The notes beneath the pieces are model-generated. The model was not told the origin of the DNA. It saw only the letters and a program-made list of their open reading frames with translations, and did no database searches. A DNA stretch of 64,000 nucleotides from Bacteroidia bacterium (lineage in GTDB: Bacteria; Bacteroidota; Bacteroidia; Flavobacteriales; Flavobacteriaceae). The stretch lies in the NCBI GenBank assembly GCA_030430385.1, contig JAUIFO010000001.1, positions 124,001-188,000 of the forward strand. The letters are read 5' to 3'. Position numbers and translations under genes: made by a program. This document shows positions 18,273 to 26,982 of this stretch, piece by piece (position 1 is the stretch's first letter; every line of letters starts with the position of its first letter).

Positions 18273-19066
18273 TATTTTTTCACTATAAAACGACCTGTAT
18301 TTTGATCAAAAGCGATAAGATCTTTAGGAAATAATTGTTCAAAAACACCTGCTTCAATAAGCTTACAAGGCGTGTTGGTTACAACGGCATCTTCGGTCAT
18401 CACAACCATAGTATCACACAATTGAATGGCGAGATCAATTTCGTGAGAAGAAAATAAAATAGTTTTGTTGGTAGTTTGCGTGATGCGCTGTAGTAATTTT
18501 AAGATATAGGCTTTGTGATACATATCAAGATGTGTTGTTGGCTCATCTAAAATGATAAGATCAGTATTTTGAGCGAGCGATCTGGCAATCATCACTTTTT
18601 GAAGTTGACCATCACTAAGTTCATAACATTTGCGTTTGCTTAAATCAGTAAGATTTGTTTGTTGTAAAGCATTTTCAATAATATCTATATCGTCTTCAGA
18701 AAGTGAGCCAATCCAATTGGTGTAAGGTTGTCTTCCAAGTGCAATGAGTTCAAAAACTGTTAAGTTTTTTGACATAAGTTGCTCAGTGAGCACCAAACTC
18801 ATTGTTTTTGCAAGCTCTGAAGCAGTATAGGATTGAACAGGTTTATCGTTTAATAAAATAGTTCCTTTTAAAGGATCTTGAATTGTAGCTAATGTGCGTA
18901 ATAATGTAGATTTTCCAATACCATTTGCGCCAACTATAGCGATGAGTTCTCCTTTGTTCAAATTCAAATTGATACCTTCTGAAACCCTATAAGTCTTAGA
19001 CTTGGTTTTGTAACCAATATCAAGATCTTTAATTTGAATGATATGTTTAAATGCAGAATTCGCCAT
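18272..19066 (-). CDS. ABC transporter ATP-binding protein (B12/iron-siderophore type)
   Basis: A 264-residue ATPase with Walker A GANGIGKST (about 43-51), signature LSDGQ (the usual second Gly is Asp), and Walker B LIILDEPTTHLD. The FecE/BtuD-like length and order identify it as the energy unit of a FecCD importer. It is the last gene of a leftward three-gene operon, three bases after the permease. A cobalamin riboswitch across the divergent intergenic region favours vitamin B12 as substrate, but haem or siderophore transport cannot be excluded from sequence alone. Confidence 0.9.
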   Translation of the reverse strand: MANSAFKHIIQIKDLDIGYKTKSKTYRVSEGINLNLNKGELIAIVGANGIGKSTLLRTLATIQDPLKGTILLNDKPVQSYTASELAKTMSLVLTEQLMSKNLTVFELIALGRQPYTNWIGSLSEDDIDIIENALQQTNLTDLSKRKCYELSDGQLQKVMIARSLAQNTDLIILDEPTTHLDMYHKAYILKLLQRITQTTNKTILFSSHEIDLAIQLCDTMVVMTEDAVVTNTPCKLIEAGVFEQLFPKDLIAFDQNTGRFIVKK

Positions 19067-19069
19067 TGA

Positions 19070-20092
19070 TTAAAATACCATTTTACGTTGTCTTACGAGT
19101 AACCAAACCACTACAGGAGCTCCAATCAAGGATGTAATTGCATTGATAGGAAGTGTATAATCACTAGTAGGTAATTGTGCCACACAATCACATAGCAACA
19201 TAATGATTGCTCCTAAAAGAAACACTATTGGTAATAAAACTTTATGACTAGAAGTGTTGAACAATTGCCTTGCCATGTGTGGTATGGCTAAACCAATAAA
19301 AGCAATTGGTCCTGCAAATGCAGTGATGGTTCCAGCCAGTAGACTGGTTGCTATAATGATCATCATCCGACTTTGCTTCACATTTAAACCTAAACTTTTT
19401 GCATAATTCTCTCCGAGTAAAAAGGTGTCTAATGCCTTCAGAGATGAAATTGTAATCACAATTCCAAAGAGATAAATGCAAAAGAGTATGACTACTTCAT
19501 TCCAAGTCAAATTGCCAAGACTTCCAAATCCCCAAAAAATATACTGTTGCAATTGTTCAGCAGAACTAAAATAGGAGAGTACGCTTACCACGGCAGCTGT
19601 GATGCTTCCAAACATTAACCCAATAATTAATATAGCCATAGTATCACGAACTTTAGAGGATACTAATAATACAGCTAGCAACACTAAAAAGCTTCCAAGA
19701 CTTGCAGCTATAACCAAGCTCCATTTTGAGATTAGTAACGATGCTAAAGTCCCTCCAAAAATTCCAGAACCTAAAATCACCAAGGCAACTCCTAGACTCG
19801 CACCAGAACTAATGCCAAGTACAAATGGACCAGCAAGAGGATTTCTAAATAAGGTTTGCATCAACAGTCCTGATATTCCTAATCCAGATCCTACAATAAG
19901 GGCTGTAAAGGCTTTTGGAAGTCTATAATGCCTAATAATGTACTGCCAAGAATCATTATCGCTATTACCAAAAACACTTAAAAACACATCGTTTAGTGGA
20001 ATGCTCACTGAACCAAGACTGATGTTCAAAATCAGACATAAAAAGAGTACAATGCTCAATATTAAAAGCGTGTATGTAGATTTAAATTTCAA
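19070..20092 (-). CDS. FecCD-family ABC permease (probable B12 importer)
   Basis: A 340-residue, highly hydrophobic protein with about nine to ten transmembrane helices. It has the FecCD/BtuC motifs LGISGLLMQTLFRNPLAGPF and PIAFIGLAIPHMAR. It forms the membrane channel for the substrate captured by the downstream-listed binding protein and driven by the ATPase. Its start touches the stop of the binding-protein gene, so the operon is tightly coupled. Confidence 0.93.
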   Translation of the reverse strand: MKFKSTYTLLILSIVLFLCLILNISLGSVSIPLNDVFLSVFGNSDNDSWQYIIRHYRLPKAFTALIVGSGLGISGLLMQTLFRNPLAGPFVLGISSGASLGVALVILGSGIFGGTLASLLISKWSLVIAASLGSFLVLLAVLLVSSKVRDTMAILIIGLMFGSITAAVVSVLSYFSSAEQLQQYIFWGFGSLGNLTWNEVVILFCIYLFGIVITISSLKALDTFLLGENYAKSLGLNVKQSRMMIIIATSLLAGTITAFAGPIAFIGLAIPHMARQLFNTSSHKVLLPIVFLLGAIIMLLCDCVAQLPTSDYTLPINAITSLIGAPVVVWLLVRQRKMVF

Positions 20093-21256
20093 TTATTCTA
20101 AAGCTTTAAAGAACGTTGTTTGATACTCTTTTAGCAGTTCTGGATGACAAATTTTAATCATGTCTTTTAATACCAAATCAGGTCTTGAAATTCCGAGTTC
20201 ATAATATAGAACACCTCCAGTTTTACCAGTAGTGTTTGAGAATGAGTAAATTGATCTATTTTGAAATGCATCAAATTGTGTATAATGAGAATTTGCTGCT
20301 TCTAGAGCTTCATAACTTGTGTAGTACGACGGACTTAACCATAAATCGGCATTTTGCGCTTTTTCAAAAACAGCTTCAAAACTCAAGGCAACACTTCCAG
20401 ATTCAGTAGTGTTTTGCCATAAGTAATTGGTGTTAGCATCTTTCAGAAACTGTGCTTCAGCACTTGTGCCATTGGGTAAATACCAAACATCCTTATGCAT
20501 CGCACCACATAGCACTGACGGTTTGTTAGTCGATTTTGAAGCAATGGTTTTGGCTTCCAAATAATCACTTTTAATTTGGTTAAAGATGCGTTTCGCTTCA
20601 TTTTCTTTTTCATATAAAGCACCAAAGAACTTGATCCATTCTGCTTTTGCTAAAGGCGATTTTTCAACCCAATCACCATTGTAGATTACAGGAATACCAG
20701 CATTTTTAAGGACTTCTAAACTTTTGCTTGAACCATCTATACCAAAGGCAACCACAACATCTGGTTGCAATTCTAAGAGAACTTCCGTATTTAAACCTTC
20801 ATTACTGCCAAGTTCACGAATGGTACCATTATCAATTCGAGTTCTAGTTTTTTCAGAGGAGACATAATCAGTACCAGGAAAACCTACAAGAGTTTGTTCT
20901 ACACCTAAGAGTTCTAACCCAGGAATATGCGTTGTTGAAGTGACTACAATGCGTTTTACAGGAGTTTGAATGATACCATTAAAATCAGATTCAGTAAGCT
21001 CAGACTGTTTTGATTGTTCTTCAGAAATCAATGCGAACTTGAATGTTTTGTCGGCTTTAGGCCAAGGGTCTTTAATTTCTAGAAGACTTAATTCATTAAA
21101 ATATTTGAGTGAAAACCCTTCAGCATATTGAAGTCCAGGTTTTCCGAAATCTGAGGTCTCTAGAGTGGTTTCCTTTTTACCTTGCTGACAACTAAGGCAT
21201 AAGAGTATTGCAATAACAAATGCTATGTTTTTCAAAATGAATACTATTTTTTTCAA
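20093..21256 (-). CDS. ABC substrate-binding lipoprotein (BtuF-like)
   Basis: A 387-residue lipoprotein (lipobox CLSC, Cys23) with the class III periplasmic-binding fold seen for B12, haem and siderophores. Signals are the IPGLELLGVEQTLVGFPGTD opening lobe and EVLLELQPDVVVAFG. It is the first gene of the leftward importer operon and diverges from the B12 riboswitch and receptor. It is longer than E. coli BtuF (266 residues), with extra N-terminal sequence, as is usual in Bacteroidota. Confidence 0.88.
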   Translation of the reverse strand: MKKIVFILKNIAFVIAILLCLSCQQGKKETTLETSDFGKPGLQYAEGFSLKYFNELSLLEIKDPWPKADKTFKFALISEEQSKQSELTESDFNGIIQTPVKRIVVTSTTHIPGLELLGVEQTLVGFPGTDYVSSEKTRTRIDNGTIRELGSNEGLNTEVLLELQPDVVVAFGIDGSSKSLEVLKNAGIPVIYNGDWVEKSPLAKAEWIKFFGALYEKENEAKRIFNQIKSDYLEAKTIASKSTNKPSVLCGAMHKDVWYLPNGTSAEAQFLKDANTNYLWQNTTESGSVALSFEAVFEKAQNADLWLSPSYYTSYEALEAANSHYTQFDAFQNRSIYSFSNTTGKTGGVLYYELGISRPDLVLKDMIKICHPELLKEYQTTFFKALE

Positions 21257-21302
21257 AAGTAATATTATTTAAGGTTTCAATAGAATCCTTAAACAAAATG
21301 TT

Positions 21303-21310
21303 TAATTTTG
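21303..21310 (+). promoter_or_regulatory. -7 box in front of the cobalamin riboswitch
   Basis: TAATTTTG matches TAnnTTTG. Transcription would begin near 21316, which is the predicted first base of the riboswitch P1 stem, so the two assignments support each other. No TTG stands at the expected -33 spacing. Confidence 0.5.
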
Positions 21311-21313
21311 CGC

Positions 21314-21559
21314 CGAATTTTGGTTTGAATGAAATGCATTCATGTGCTTTTAGTGACGATTCTGAAACGCTTTCCGAATGACATTTTATTCGATTAAAAG
21401 GGAATCTGGTGTAAATCCAGAGCTGTTCCCGCAACTGTAAGTTTATGTCAAACTTGTTTTGACACCTCATTATGTGAGTTATTATTTTCTTCAATACCAC
21501 TGGTTGAAAGACTGGGAAGGTGAAATAGTAAATAACAAGTCAGGAGACCTGCCAAATTC
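21314..21559 (+). ncRNA. Cobalamin (B12) riboswitch
   Basis: The 378-base gap 21257-21634 holds this element. Conserved parts are the GGGAATCTGGTGTAAATCC block (about 21399-21417), CCCGCAACTGTAAG at 21428-21441, a GGGAAGGTG segment near 21513, and the B12 box GTCAGGAGACCTGCC ending at 21553. The 5' GAATTTTGGT (from 21315) can pair with the 3' GCCAAATTC to close P1. It lies upstream of the BtuB-like receptor on the same strand. Bound adenosylcobalamin should repress that gene, probably at translation since no terminator follows. Confidence 0.93.
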
Positions 21560-21634
21560 AAACAAATAAGTCAAACTTTCGGGATAAAAGTTTTGGTGTG
21601 ATAAGTCATACTATTCCGAGTAATTTAAATTACA

Positions 21635-23566
21635 ATGCACAAAAAAACATGGTTTTTTGGTATCCTCACATTTGGTATATCATTATTTGGTTTTGCACAA
21701 CAGCAAACCGATTCCTTACAAATTGAACAATTAGATGAAGTGGTTATTACCGATTCTAAATTCAAATTGAAAAAAGAAAATTCTGGTAAAGTGATTACTA
21801 AGATCTCTCAAGAAGATCTAAAAAAACTTCAGGGGAAGTCGATTGCGGAAATTCTAAATACAACCGCAGGAATTGAAATTAATGGAACACGAAGTAATGC
21901 AGCTCAAAGTTTAAGCTACTTTGTAAGAGGTGGTCGTAACAGACAGGTATTAATTTTAATAGATGGTGTTCCTGTGACAGATCCTTCTCAAATTGCTAAC
22001 GATTATGATTTGAGATTATTAAATGCTGATCAGGTTGAACGTATTGAGGTTTTAAAAGGTGCTTCTAGTACTTTGTATGGAACTGGAGCAGCAACAGCTG
22101 TCATCAATATTAAACTAAAGGAGGCTTCAAAAGATGCTGTTGCACTTAATGTAAAAAGTACTTTTGGAACGAATCAATCTCAGAACGATACACATTATGC
22201 TGTTGAAAATATTAGGAATAGTGTCGCTATTAATGGCTCACTTGGTAAGATGACCTATTTGGCGAGTTTCGGACAACAATTTACAGATGGATTGTCTGCT
22301 ATTGAAGAAGGTACAGACGAAGATGCTTTCAATGCTTATAATGGATATTTAAAATTAGGTTATCAATTTTCAGAACAGTTTAAATTCCATACTTCTGTTG
22401 GATTTGATAAGTTTAAAGCCGATTTTGATGATAGTTTTGCATTTGTTGATGCTGATAACCGTTCTATTGCTGAGCAATACAGAATTGGTTTATCTCCAGA
22501 GTATAGTTACAAAAACGGAAGCATAACCCTTAATGCTATATACAATAACGTAGAGCGCGATATTCAGTCGGCATTTCCTACTCAGTTTAAAGCCGAAAGC
22601 TTCGTAGGTGATATTTTTAATCGCTATAATTTTAGTGATAAATTTTATACTGTTTTAGGAATAAATGCTCAGGAAAACACCATTGAAACCTTTGCGATTC
22701 CATTTGGAGCTACTGCGCTTGAGCAATCTATAAATCCAGATGATGCCACGTTTACCATCATAGATCCTTATGCTAATGTTGTTTATGTGTCAGATTTTGG
22801 TTTGAATGTTAATGCAGGAATTAGACTTAACAATCATAGTGAATATGGAAATCATGTAGTGTACAGTTTAAATCCTTCGTTTAAAACAGATGTAAGCTTT
22901 GGATACATCAAAGGATTAGCAAGTTACAGTACAGCTTTTATTGCTCCTTCATTATATCAATTGTTTGAGCCTGCTTACGGAAATTTAGAGCTTGAGCCAG
23001 AAGAGAATGCGACTATTGAAGTAGGAGCAGAGGTTGTTGTTAAGGACAAAGCGACTTTTAGTTTGGTATATTTTAACAGAAAGGAAGAAAATTTTGTTGA
23101 TTTTGTTGACCTCGGAAACTTTGTGTTTCAATACAATAATATTGATGAAGATTTTACTGCTAGTGGTTTTGAATTTGTGGCTAATGTTTCGGTTTCTGAA
23201 AAACTGAAGGTGTTACTTAACGGAACTTACACTAAAGTAGATGATGATTTAAATCTTCGTATTCCTGAAGTAAAAGTAAACGCTACATTAAACTATCAGT
23301 TTTGCGAAAAGACCTTTGCTAGTTTGAATTATCAATACAATGATGAAAGGAATGATGTGTTTTATAACAATACAACCTTTATGAATGAAGAGGTAACTCT
23401 GGATTCTTTCGGACTTTTAGATTTATACATCAGCCGAAAAGTTGCGCAAAATAAAATGACCATTTTTGCAAATGTTACTAATATTCTTAATGAGGATTAT
23501 CAAGAATTGTTTGGGTATTCTTCACTTGGAAGAAATATTAATATCGGATTTAGCTTAAACCTGTAA
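21635..23566 (+). CDS. btuB: TonB-dependent vitamin B12 receptor (BtuB-like)
   Basis: A 643-residue outer-membrane receptor with a signal peptide (1-21, ending GFAQ), a TonB-box region (LDEVVITDSKFKL), a plug at about 50-150 (ILNTTAGIEINGTRSNAAQ, VLILIDGVPVTD, VERIEVLKGASSTLYGTGAA) and a barrel ending in a hydrophobic strand (NINIGFSLNL). E. coli BtuB has 614 residues. The riboswitch directly upstream and the divergent BtuF/FecCD importer support cobalamin or cobinamide uptake. A terminator follows. Confidence 0.9.
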   Translation: MHKKTWFFGILTFGISLFGFAQQQTDSLQIEQLDEVVITDSKFKLKKENSGKVITKISQEDLKKLQGKSIAEILNTTAGIEINGTRSNAAQSLSYFVRGGRNRQVLILIDGVPVTDPSQIANDYDLRLLNADQVERIEVLKGASSTLYGTGAATAVINIKLKEASKDAVALNVKSTFGTNQSQNDTHYAVENIRNSVAINGSLGKMTYLASFGQQFTDGLSAIEEGTDEDAFNAYNGYLKLGYQFSEQFKFHTSVGFDKFKADFDDSFAFVDADNRSIAEQYRIGLSPEYSYKNGSITLNAIYNNVERDIQSAFPTQFKAESFVGDIFNRYNFSDKFYTVLGINAQENTIETFAIPFGATALEQSINPDDATFTIIDPYANVVYVSDFGLNVNAGIRLNNHSEYGNHVVYSLNPSFKTDVSFGYIKGLASYSTAFIAPSLYQLFEPAYGNLELEPEENATIEVGAEVVVKDKATFSLVYFNRKEENFVDFVDLGNFVFQYNNIDEDFTASGFEFVANVSVSEKLKVLLNGTYTKVDDDLNLRIPEVKVNATLNYQFCEKTFASLNYQYNDERNDVFYNNTTFMNEEVTLDSFGLLDLYISRKVAQNKMTIFANVTNILNEDYQELFGYSSLGRNINIGFSLNL

Positions 23567-23570
23567 AATA

Positions 23571-23615
23571 AAAAAGCCACTGGTTATTGAGGTTCTCGAA
23601 ATGCAGTGGCTTTTT
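23571..23615. terminator. Bidirectional terminator after btuB
   Basis: The 12-bp stem aaaaagccactg/cagtggcttttt spans a 21-base loop and has T-runs on both strands. It separates the convergent btuB and S41 peptidase genes. Confidence 0.8.
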
Positions 23616-23635
23616 ATACTTTGATTATCTTTAAC

Positions 23636-25096
23636 TTATTCAAATTGAAGTCGATCTATTGCGATATCTTCAATATTGAGATACAAGCCTTGTTCAAAAG
23701 GTTTAAGATTAGCATCTTTAGTGAGAGGTGTGAGATCTGTTTCAGGTTGTGACAAACGTCCCAAACCTTGAATGTCTATTATTGCAGCTGCTAAAAGTGG
23801 CTCATTAATATCACCAAGTATGCCATAATTTCGAGCAACTTCAGTATATTCAATATCAGCAGGTAAACCATCACTAGGTACAGCTACATTGTTAACGTTT
23901 ATTGAATTAGCTACTAAAGGCTGAATAGCATAAGTATGCGTTGGGTTAATATTGTTAGGAGTAAAACTAGGTGAATCGTAAAGTGTTGTAGACGCTTGCG
24001 TCTTTCCAACGGTATTTTCACCAACTTGTACTACAGTAATGTACTGACTTAAACTATTAATAACTAATTCACTTGCAGAAGCAGAACTTCTAGAAGTAAG
24101 CACATACACTCTATCTAGACCAAGCATATTCAATGGAATTCCGTCATAATTATTTATAAAATTGAAATTTTGATTGGATGACTGTTGTGTTTCATTGTAG
24201 ACCAACTTTGAAAATACTTCGCCATTAAATTGTCCAGTGATCATACTCCCTAATGCGGCTGCAACGTCAATTCTTCCACCAGGATTATATCTTAAGTCTA
24301 ACACCAAGTGATTAATATTGCTTGCTTGAAATTGTCCGAAAGCAGCATTAAGCTCATTCACAAAATTCACATTAAATCCATTATACATAAGATAGCCAAT
24401 ATTTTCACCATCAACTTCAAGAGTTTCTGTTCTGAAAACAGGATTTTCGGTGTACACTTCTTTAACTAAGTTGACACTATCTGAAGTTGATTCAATGGTA
24501 TCATCATCAACTTGAGACGTACCATTATCATTGTAATTTGCTAGATTAAGCGTGTAAGAATTTTGACCTAAGAAGTTTGTGAAATTATCTTCAGTTAAAG
24601 CAACACCATCAACAGCATCAAATAGTTGTCCGCGTAGCAATCCTTTATCATCACCATCACTGCCTGGAAGTACCAATCTCACAACACCAATAATTAGAGA
24701 TGAATTTTGCGGATTGCGATGAAAGTTAAATTCTACACCATTGGTAAGTGATGTTCCTTCTTGACTTTGCTGAAAATTAATATAATTAGAAATTAAAAAG
24801 CTAAAGCGATCAACAGTTTCACGTTCATAGATGAGGTCTTCAAAAATGGTTTCAGGAGCAGCAAACTGGTTCAAATAATCTGCATATTCTGAATCAGAAG
24901 AAAATCTGTTGTTAGCAAGATCAGGAATTTCAGCTTTATATAAATAAGCAGCATTCATTGCTTTCCAAATAAAATCATTGATTTCACTTGCGGTTACAGC
25001 ATTATCGTCTCTGTCTTCAAAACAATTGGTTACCATTAATGCAACCAAAAGGAAAAGACCTAATTTAATAATTTTCATAGCGTATGTGTTTTTCAA
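23636..25096 (-). CDS. S41-family serine peptidase, lipoprotein
   Basis: A 486-residue lipoprotein (lipobox MVTNC, Cys25) of the C-terminal-processing (tail-specific) peptidase family. It has an N-terminal helical part, a PDZ-like region (about 150-200) and the S41 catalytic core: LDLRYNPGGRIDVAAALGS, SRSSASASELVINSL with the nucleophile Ser, and VGKTQAS with the general-base Lys. It should degrade or process envelope proteins. A second in-frame ATG six codons in (25078) gives a more standard signal peptide. It diverges from the ECF sigma operon. Confidence 0.9.
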   Translation of the reverse strand: MKNTYAMKIIKLGLFLLVALMVTNCFEDRDDNAVTASEINDFIWKAMNAAYLYKAEIPDLANNRFSSDSEYADYLNQFAAPETIFEDLIYERETVDRFSFLISNYINFQQSQEGTSLTNGVEFNFHRNPQNSSLIIGVVRLVLPGSDGDDKGLLRGQLFDAVDGVALTEDNFTNFLGQNSYTLNLANYNDNGTSQVDDDTIESTSDSVNLVKEVYTENPVFRTETLEVDGENIGYLMYNGFNVNFVNELNAAFGQFQASNINHLVLDLRYNPGGRIDVAAALGSMITGQFNGEVFSKLVYNETQQSSNQNFNFINNYDGIPLNMLGLDRVYVLTSRSSASASELVINSLSQYITVVQVGENTVGKTQASTTLYDSPSFTPNNINPTHTYAIQPLVANSINVNNVAVPSDGLPADIEYTEVARNYGILGDINEPLLAAAIIDIQGLGRLSQPETDLTPLTKDANLKPFEQGLYLNIEDIAIDRLQFE

Positions 25097-25218
25097 TTTT
25101 TCTTTTCAATAAGTATTGTAGTCTATAAAACTATAAATTTACTTACATTATTGTGAATTAAAAAATTTAATAACCCATTATAACCTATCATTATATTTCG
25201 ATCGGATTGCATAAGTAA

Positions 25219-25246
25219 AGACATCTCGACTGCGTTCGATATGACA
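25219..25246. repeat. Copy of the dispersed palindromic repeat
   Basis: On the - strand it reads TGTCATATCGAACGCAGTCG then AGATGTCT, close to the copy at 39224-39251 (TGTCATTTCGAGCGAAGTCG then AGAAATCT). It lies in the 248-base gap between the S41 peptidase gene and the ECF sigma operon, just upstream of the proposed sigma promoter. Confidence 0.7.
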
Positions 25247-25268
25247 AATAAATTTTTTTGTCCTTTCA

Positions 25269-25294
25269 TGTAACAAAACTTAAACATACTCGTC
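25269..25294 (+). promoter_or_regulatory. Candidate ECF-dependent promoter
   Basis: TGTAACA (25269-25275) and CGTC (25291-25294), 15 bases apart, match the common ECF promoter form (-35 GTAAC, -10 CGTC) and not the housekeeping TTG/TAnnTTTG form. Transcription would start near 25300, about 45 bases before the sigma-factor ATG, which suggests autoregulation. Confidence 0.6.
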
Positions 25295-25344
25295 GTAATG
25301 ACAAGAAGCAGCATAATCAACTGTTTTTTACTAACAACCAAACC

Positions 25345-25854
25345 ATGACACAGACTGATTTTGTAAAATTAGTAATGCCTTTTAAGGATAAAGTCTATCG
25401 CTTAGCGAAACGACTTCTAGTTTCTAATGAAGAAGCTGAAGATGCTACGCAAGAGATTTTAATGAAACTGTGGCGTAACAAAGCGAAAATTGGTGAATAC
25501 AAGAATGTTGAAGCCTTTTCGATGACAATGACAAAGAATTTTTGCTTAGACCGATTAAAATCGAAACAAGCTCAAAATTTAAAAATAGTTCATAGTAATT
25601 ATCAAGATAAGAATGAGTCTTTACAGAAAGAAGTTGAAAACAAAGATAGTGTCGATTGGGTATCGCGAATTATTGAGGAATTACCAGAACAACAAAAAAT
25701 AATATTACAGCTTAGAGATATTGAGGAATATGATTTTGATGAAATTGCGAAAGTAGTAGATATGAATCCAACAGCAATTAGAGTGGCCTTATCGAGAGCG
25801 AGAAAAACAATACGAGAAAAATTAACAAAAACACATAGTTATGGTGTTAAATAG
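25345..25854 (+). CDS. ECF RNA polymerase sigma-70 factor
   Basis: A 169-residue sigma factor starting at the ATG at 25345. The frame is open further upstream, but the extra part overlaps the candidate promoter. Region 2 is at about 8-75 (MPFKDKVYRLAKRLLVSNEE, ATQEILMKLWRNK) and region 4 at about 110-160 (LPEQQKIILQLRDIEEYDFD, EIAKVVDMNPTAIRVALSRA). It heads a rightward operon with a membrane protein and two DUF4252 proteins. The ECF-type promoter upstream fits control by itself. Confidence 0.92.
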   Translation: MTQTDFVKLVMPFKDKVYRLAKRLLVSNEEAEDATQEILMKLWRNKAKIGEYKNVEAFSMTMTKNFCLDRLKSKQAQNLKIVHSNYQDKNESLQKEVENKDSVDWVSRIIEELPEQQKIILQLRDIEEYDFDEIAKVVDMNPTAIRVALSRARKTIREKLTKTHSYGVK

Positions 25855-26383
25855 TATCGAAAATTTATTAGAGAAATACGAAAACGGCGAAACGTCTATT
25901 AAAGAAGAACAGCGTTTAAAAGATTACTTTGCAAGTGATGAGGTAGCGCCACATTTAGAGTCATATCGTGTGATGTTTCAGTATTTCGCTAGCACAAAAC
26001 AAGAACTGTATACCAAGGACGTTCCATTAAAACCTAAGAAGAAAAGTTATATCTATCAATGGATTTCTGTCGCAGCTGTAGTAGTTCTAATGTTAGGAAT
26101 TGCACTTCCTAAAGTGCTTGGAGATGATCCATTAACTGTTGCAGATTTACCTAAAGAAGAACAGATAGTGTATTACCAAGCTCAAGAAGCCTTAGCGATG
26201 TTAGGCGCTAATTTTAACAAAGGTGTATCTAGTGTTAATGCTTTAGGGCTTGTCTCTGAAAACATGAACGAAGGTGTATCTAATATTATAATGGCATCAG
26301 ACAATTTTAGTAAAGGTGTCGAACAAGCGAGTCATGTGAATAAACTCGCAAAAACAACAAGTAAATTAATAAAAAACAAGTAA
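25841..26383 (+). CDS. Putative anti-sigma factor with one membrane helix
   Basis: A 180-residue protein whose start overlaps the sigma gene by 14 bases, a common layout for anti-sigma factors. The N-terminal 65 residues are charged and helical (IENLLEKYENGETSIKEEQR), like the sigma-binding part of such proteins. A transmembrane helix lies at about 70-90 (WISVAAVVVLMLGIALPKV). The C-terminal part has repeated NFNKGVS / NMNEGVS / NFSKGVE motifs of unknown role. The anti-sigma function is inferred from position and topology. Confidence 0.75.
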   Translation: MVLNSIENLLEKYENGETSIKEEQRLKDYFASDEVAPHLESYRVMFQYFASTKQELYTKDVPLKPKKKSYIYQWISVAAVVVLMLGIALPKVLGDDPLTVADLPKEEQIVYYQAQEALAMLGANFNKGVSSVNALGLVSENMNEGVSNIIMASDNFSKGVEQASHVNKLAKTTSKLIKNK

Positions 26384-26404
26384 ACAATTTAAAAACAAGT
26401 AATT

Positions 26405-26977
26405 ATGAAAAATGTAATCGTAATAATAGCCTTTTTAATGTCTTCAGTAATGGTCTCTGCACAAAGTGTATTTGATAAGTTTGAAGATTTAGAAGATGTG
26501 ACATCAGTAGTGGTGAATCAAAAAATGTTCAAAATGTTAGCAACTATGGGAATTGACGTAGATGATCCAGAAATGCAGGGCTATATTGATATGGCCGAAA
26601 GTATTACAAACTTTAAAGTATTTACAACTGGTGACGAGGGTATTTCAGCAGATATGAATGCTACTGTAAAAAAATATCTTAAAAGCTCTAGCATGGAAGA
26701 ATTAATGCGTGTTAAGGATGGTGATCAAACCGTTAACTTTTATGTTAGAGAAGGTAAAGACGAGAACCATGTTAAAGAATTATTGATGTTTGTAAATGGA
26801 ATCAAAGAAATGACGCAAGGTCAAGATATCACAATCAATGGTAAGAAACGTGAAATTGAAACCGTATTGTTGACCTTAACTGGAGATATCGATTTAAGAC
26901 AAATTTCTAAGCTTACAAATCAGATGAATATGCCAGGAGGCGAGCAATTGAAAAAAGCTGGAAAAGATAAAAATTAA
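26405..26977 (+). CDS. DUF4252 domain protein, exported
   Basis: A 190-residue protein with a signal peptide (1-19, ending VSAQ) and a DUF4252 domain: FDKFEDLEDVTSVVVNQKMF, then YIDMAESITNFKVFTTGD, then ELLMFVNGIKEM. The downstream gene encodes a second member of the same family, so this is probably an old tandem duplication. Both are likely outputs of the ECF sigma factor at the head of the operon. Function unknown. Confidence 0.85.
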   Translation: MKNVIVIIAFLMSSVMVSAQSVFDKFEDLEDVTSVVVNQKMFKMLATMGIDVDDPEMQGYIDMAESITNFKVFTTGDEGISADMNATVKKYLKSSSMEELMRVKDGDQTVNFYVREGKDENHVKELLMFVNGIKEMTQGQDITINGKKREIETVLLTLTGDIDLRQISKLTNQMNMPGGEQLKKAGKDKN

Positions 26978-26982
26978 TAACA

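Noticed and set aside
18272-21256. Ferric siderophore or haem importer
   Set aside because: Possible from family alone, but the divergent cobalamin riboswitch and BtuB-like gene make B12 the better guess; I kept symbols off the three genes for that reason.
25285-25310. A possible half-copy of the palindromic repeat (GTCATTACGACGAG on the - strand)
   Set aside because: The match is short and lacks the inverted arm; the CGTC within it is better explained as the -10 element of the ECF promoter.
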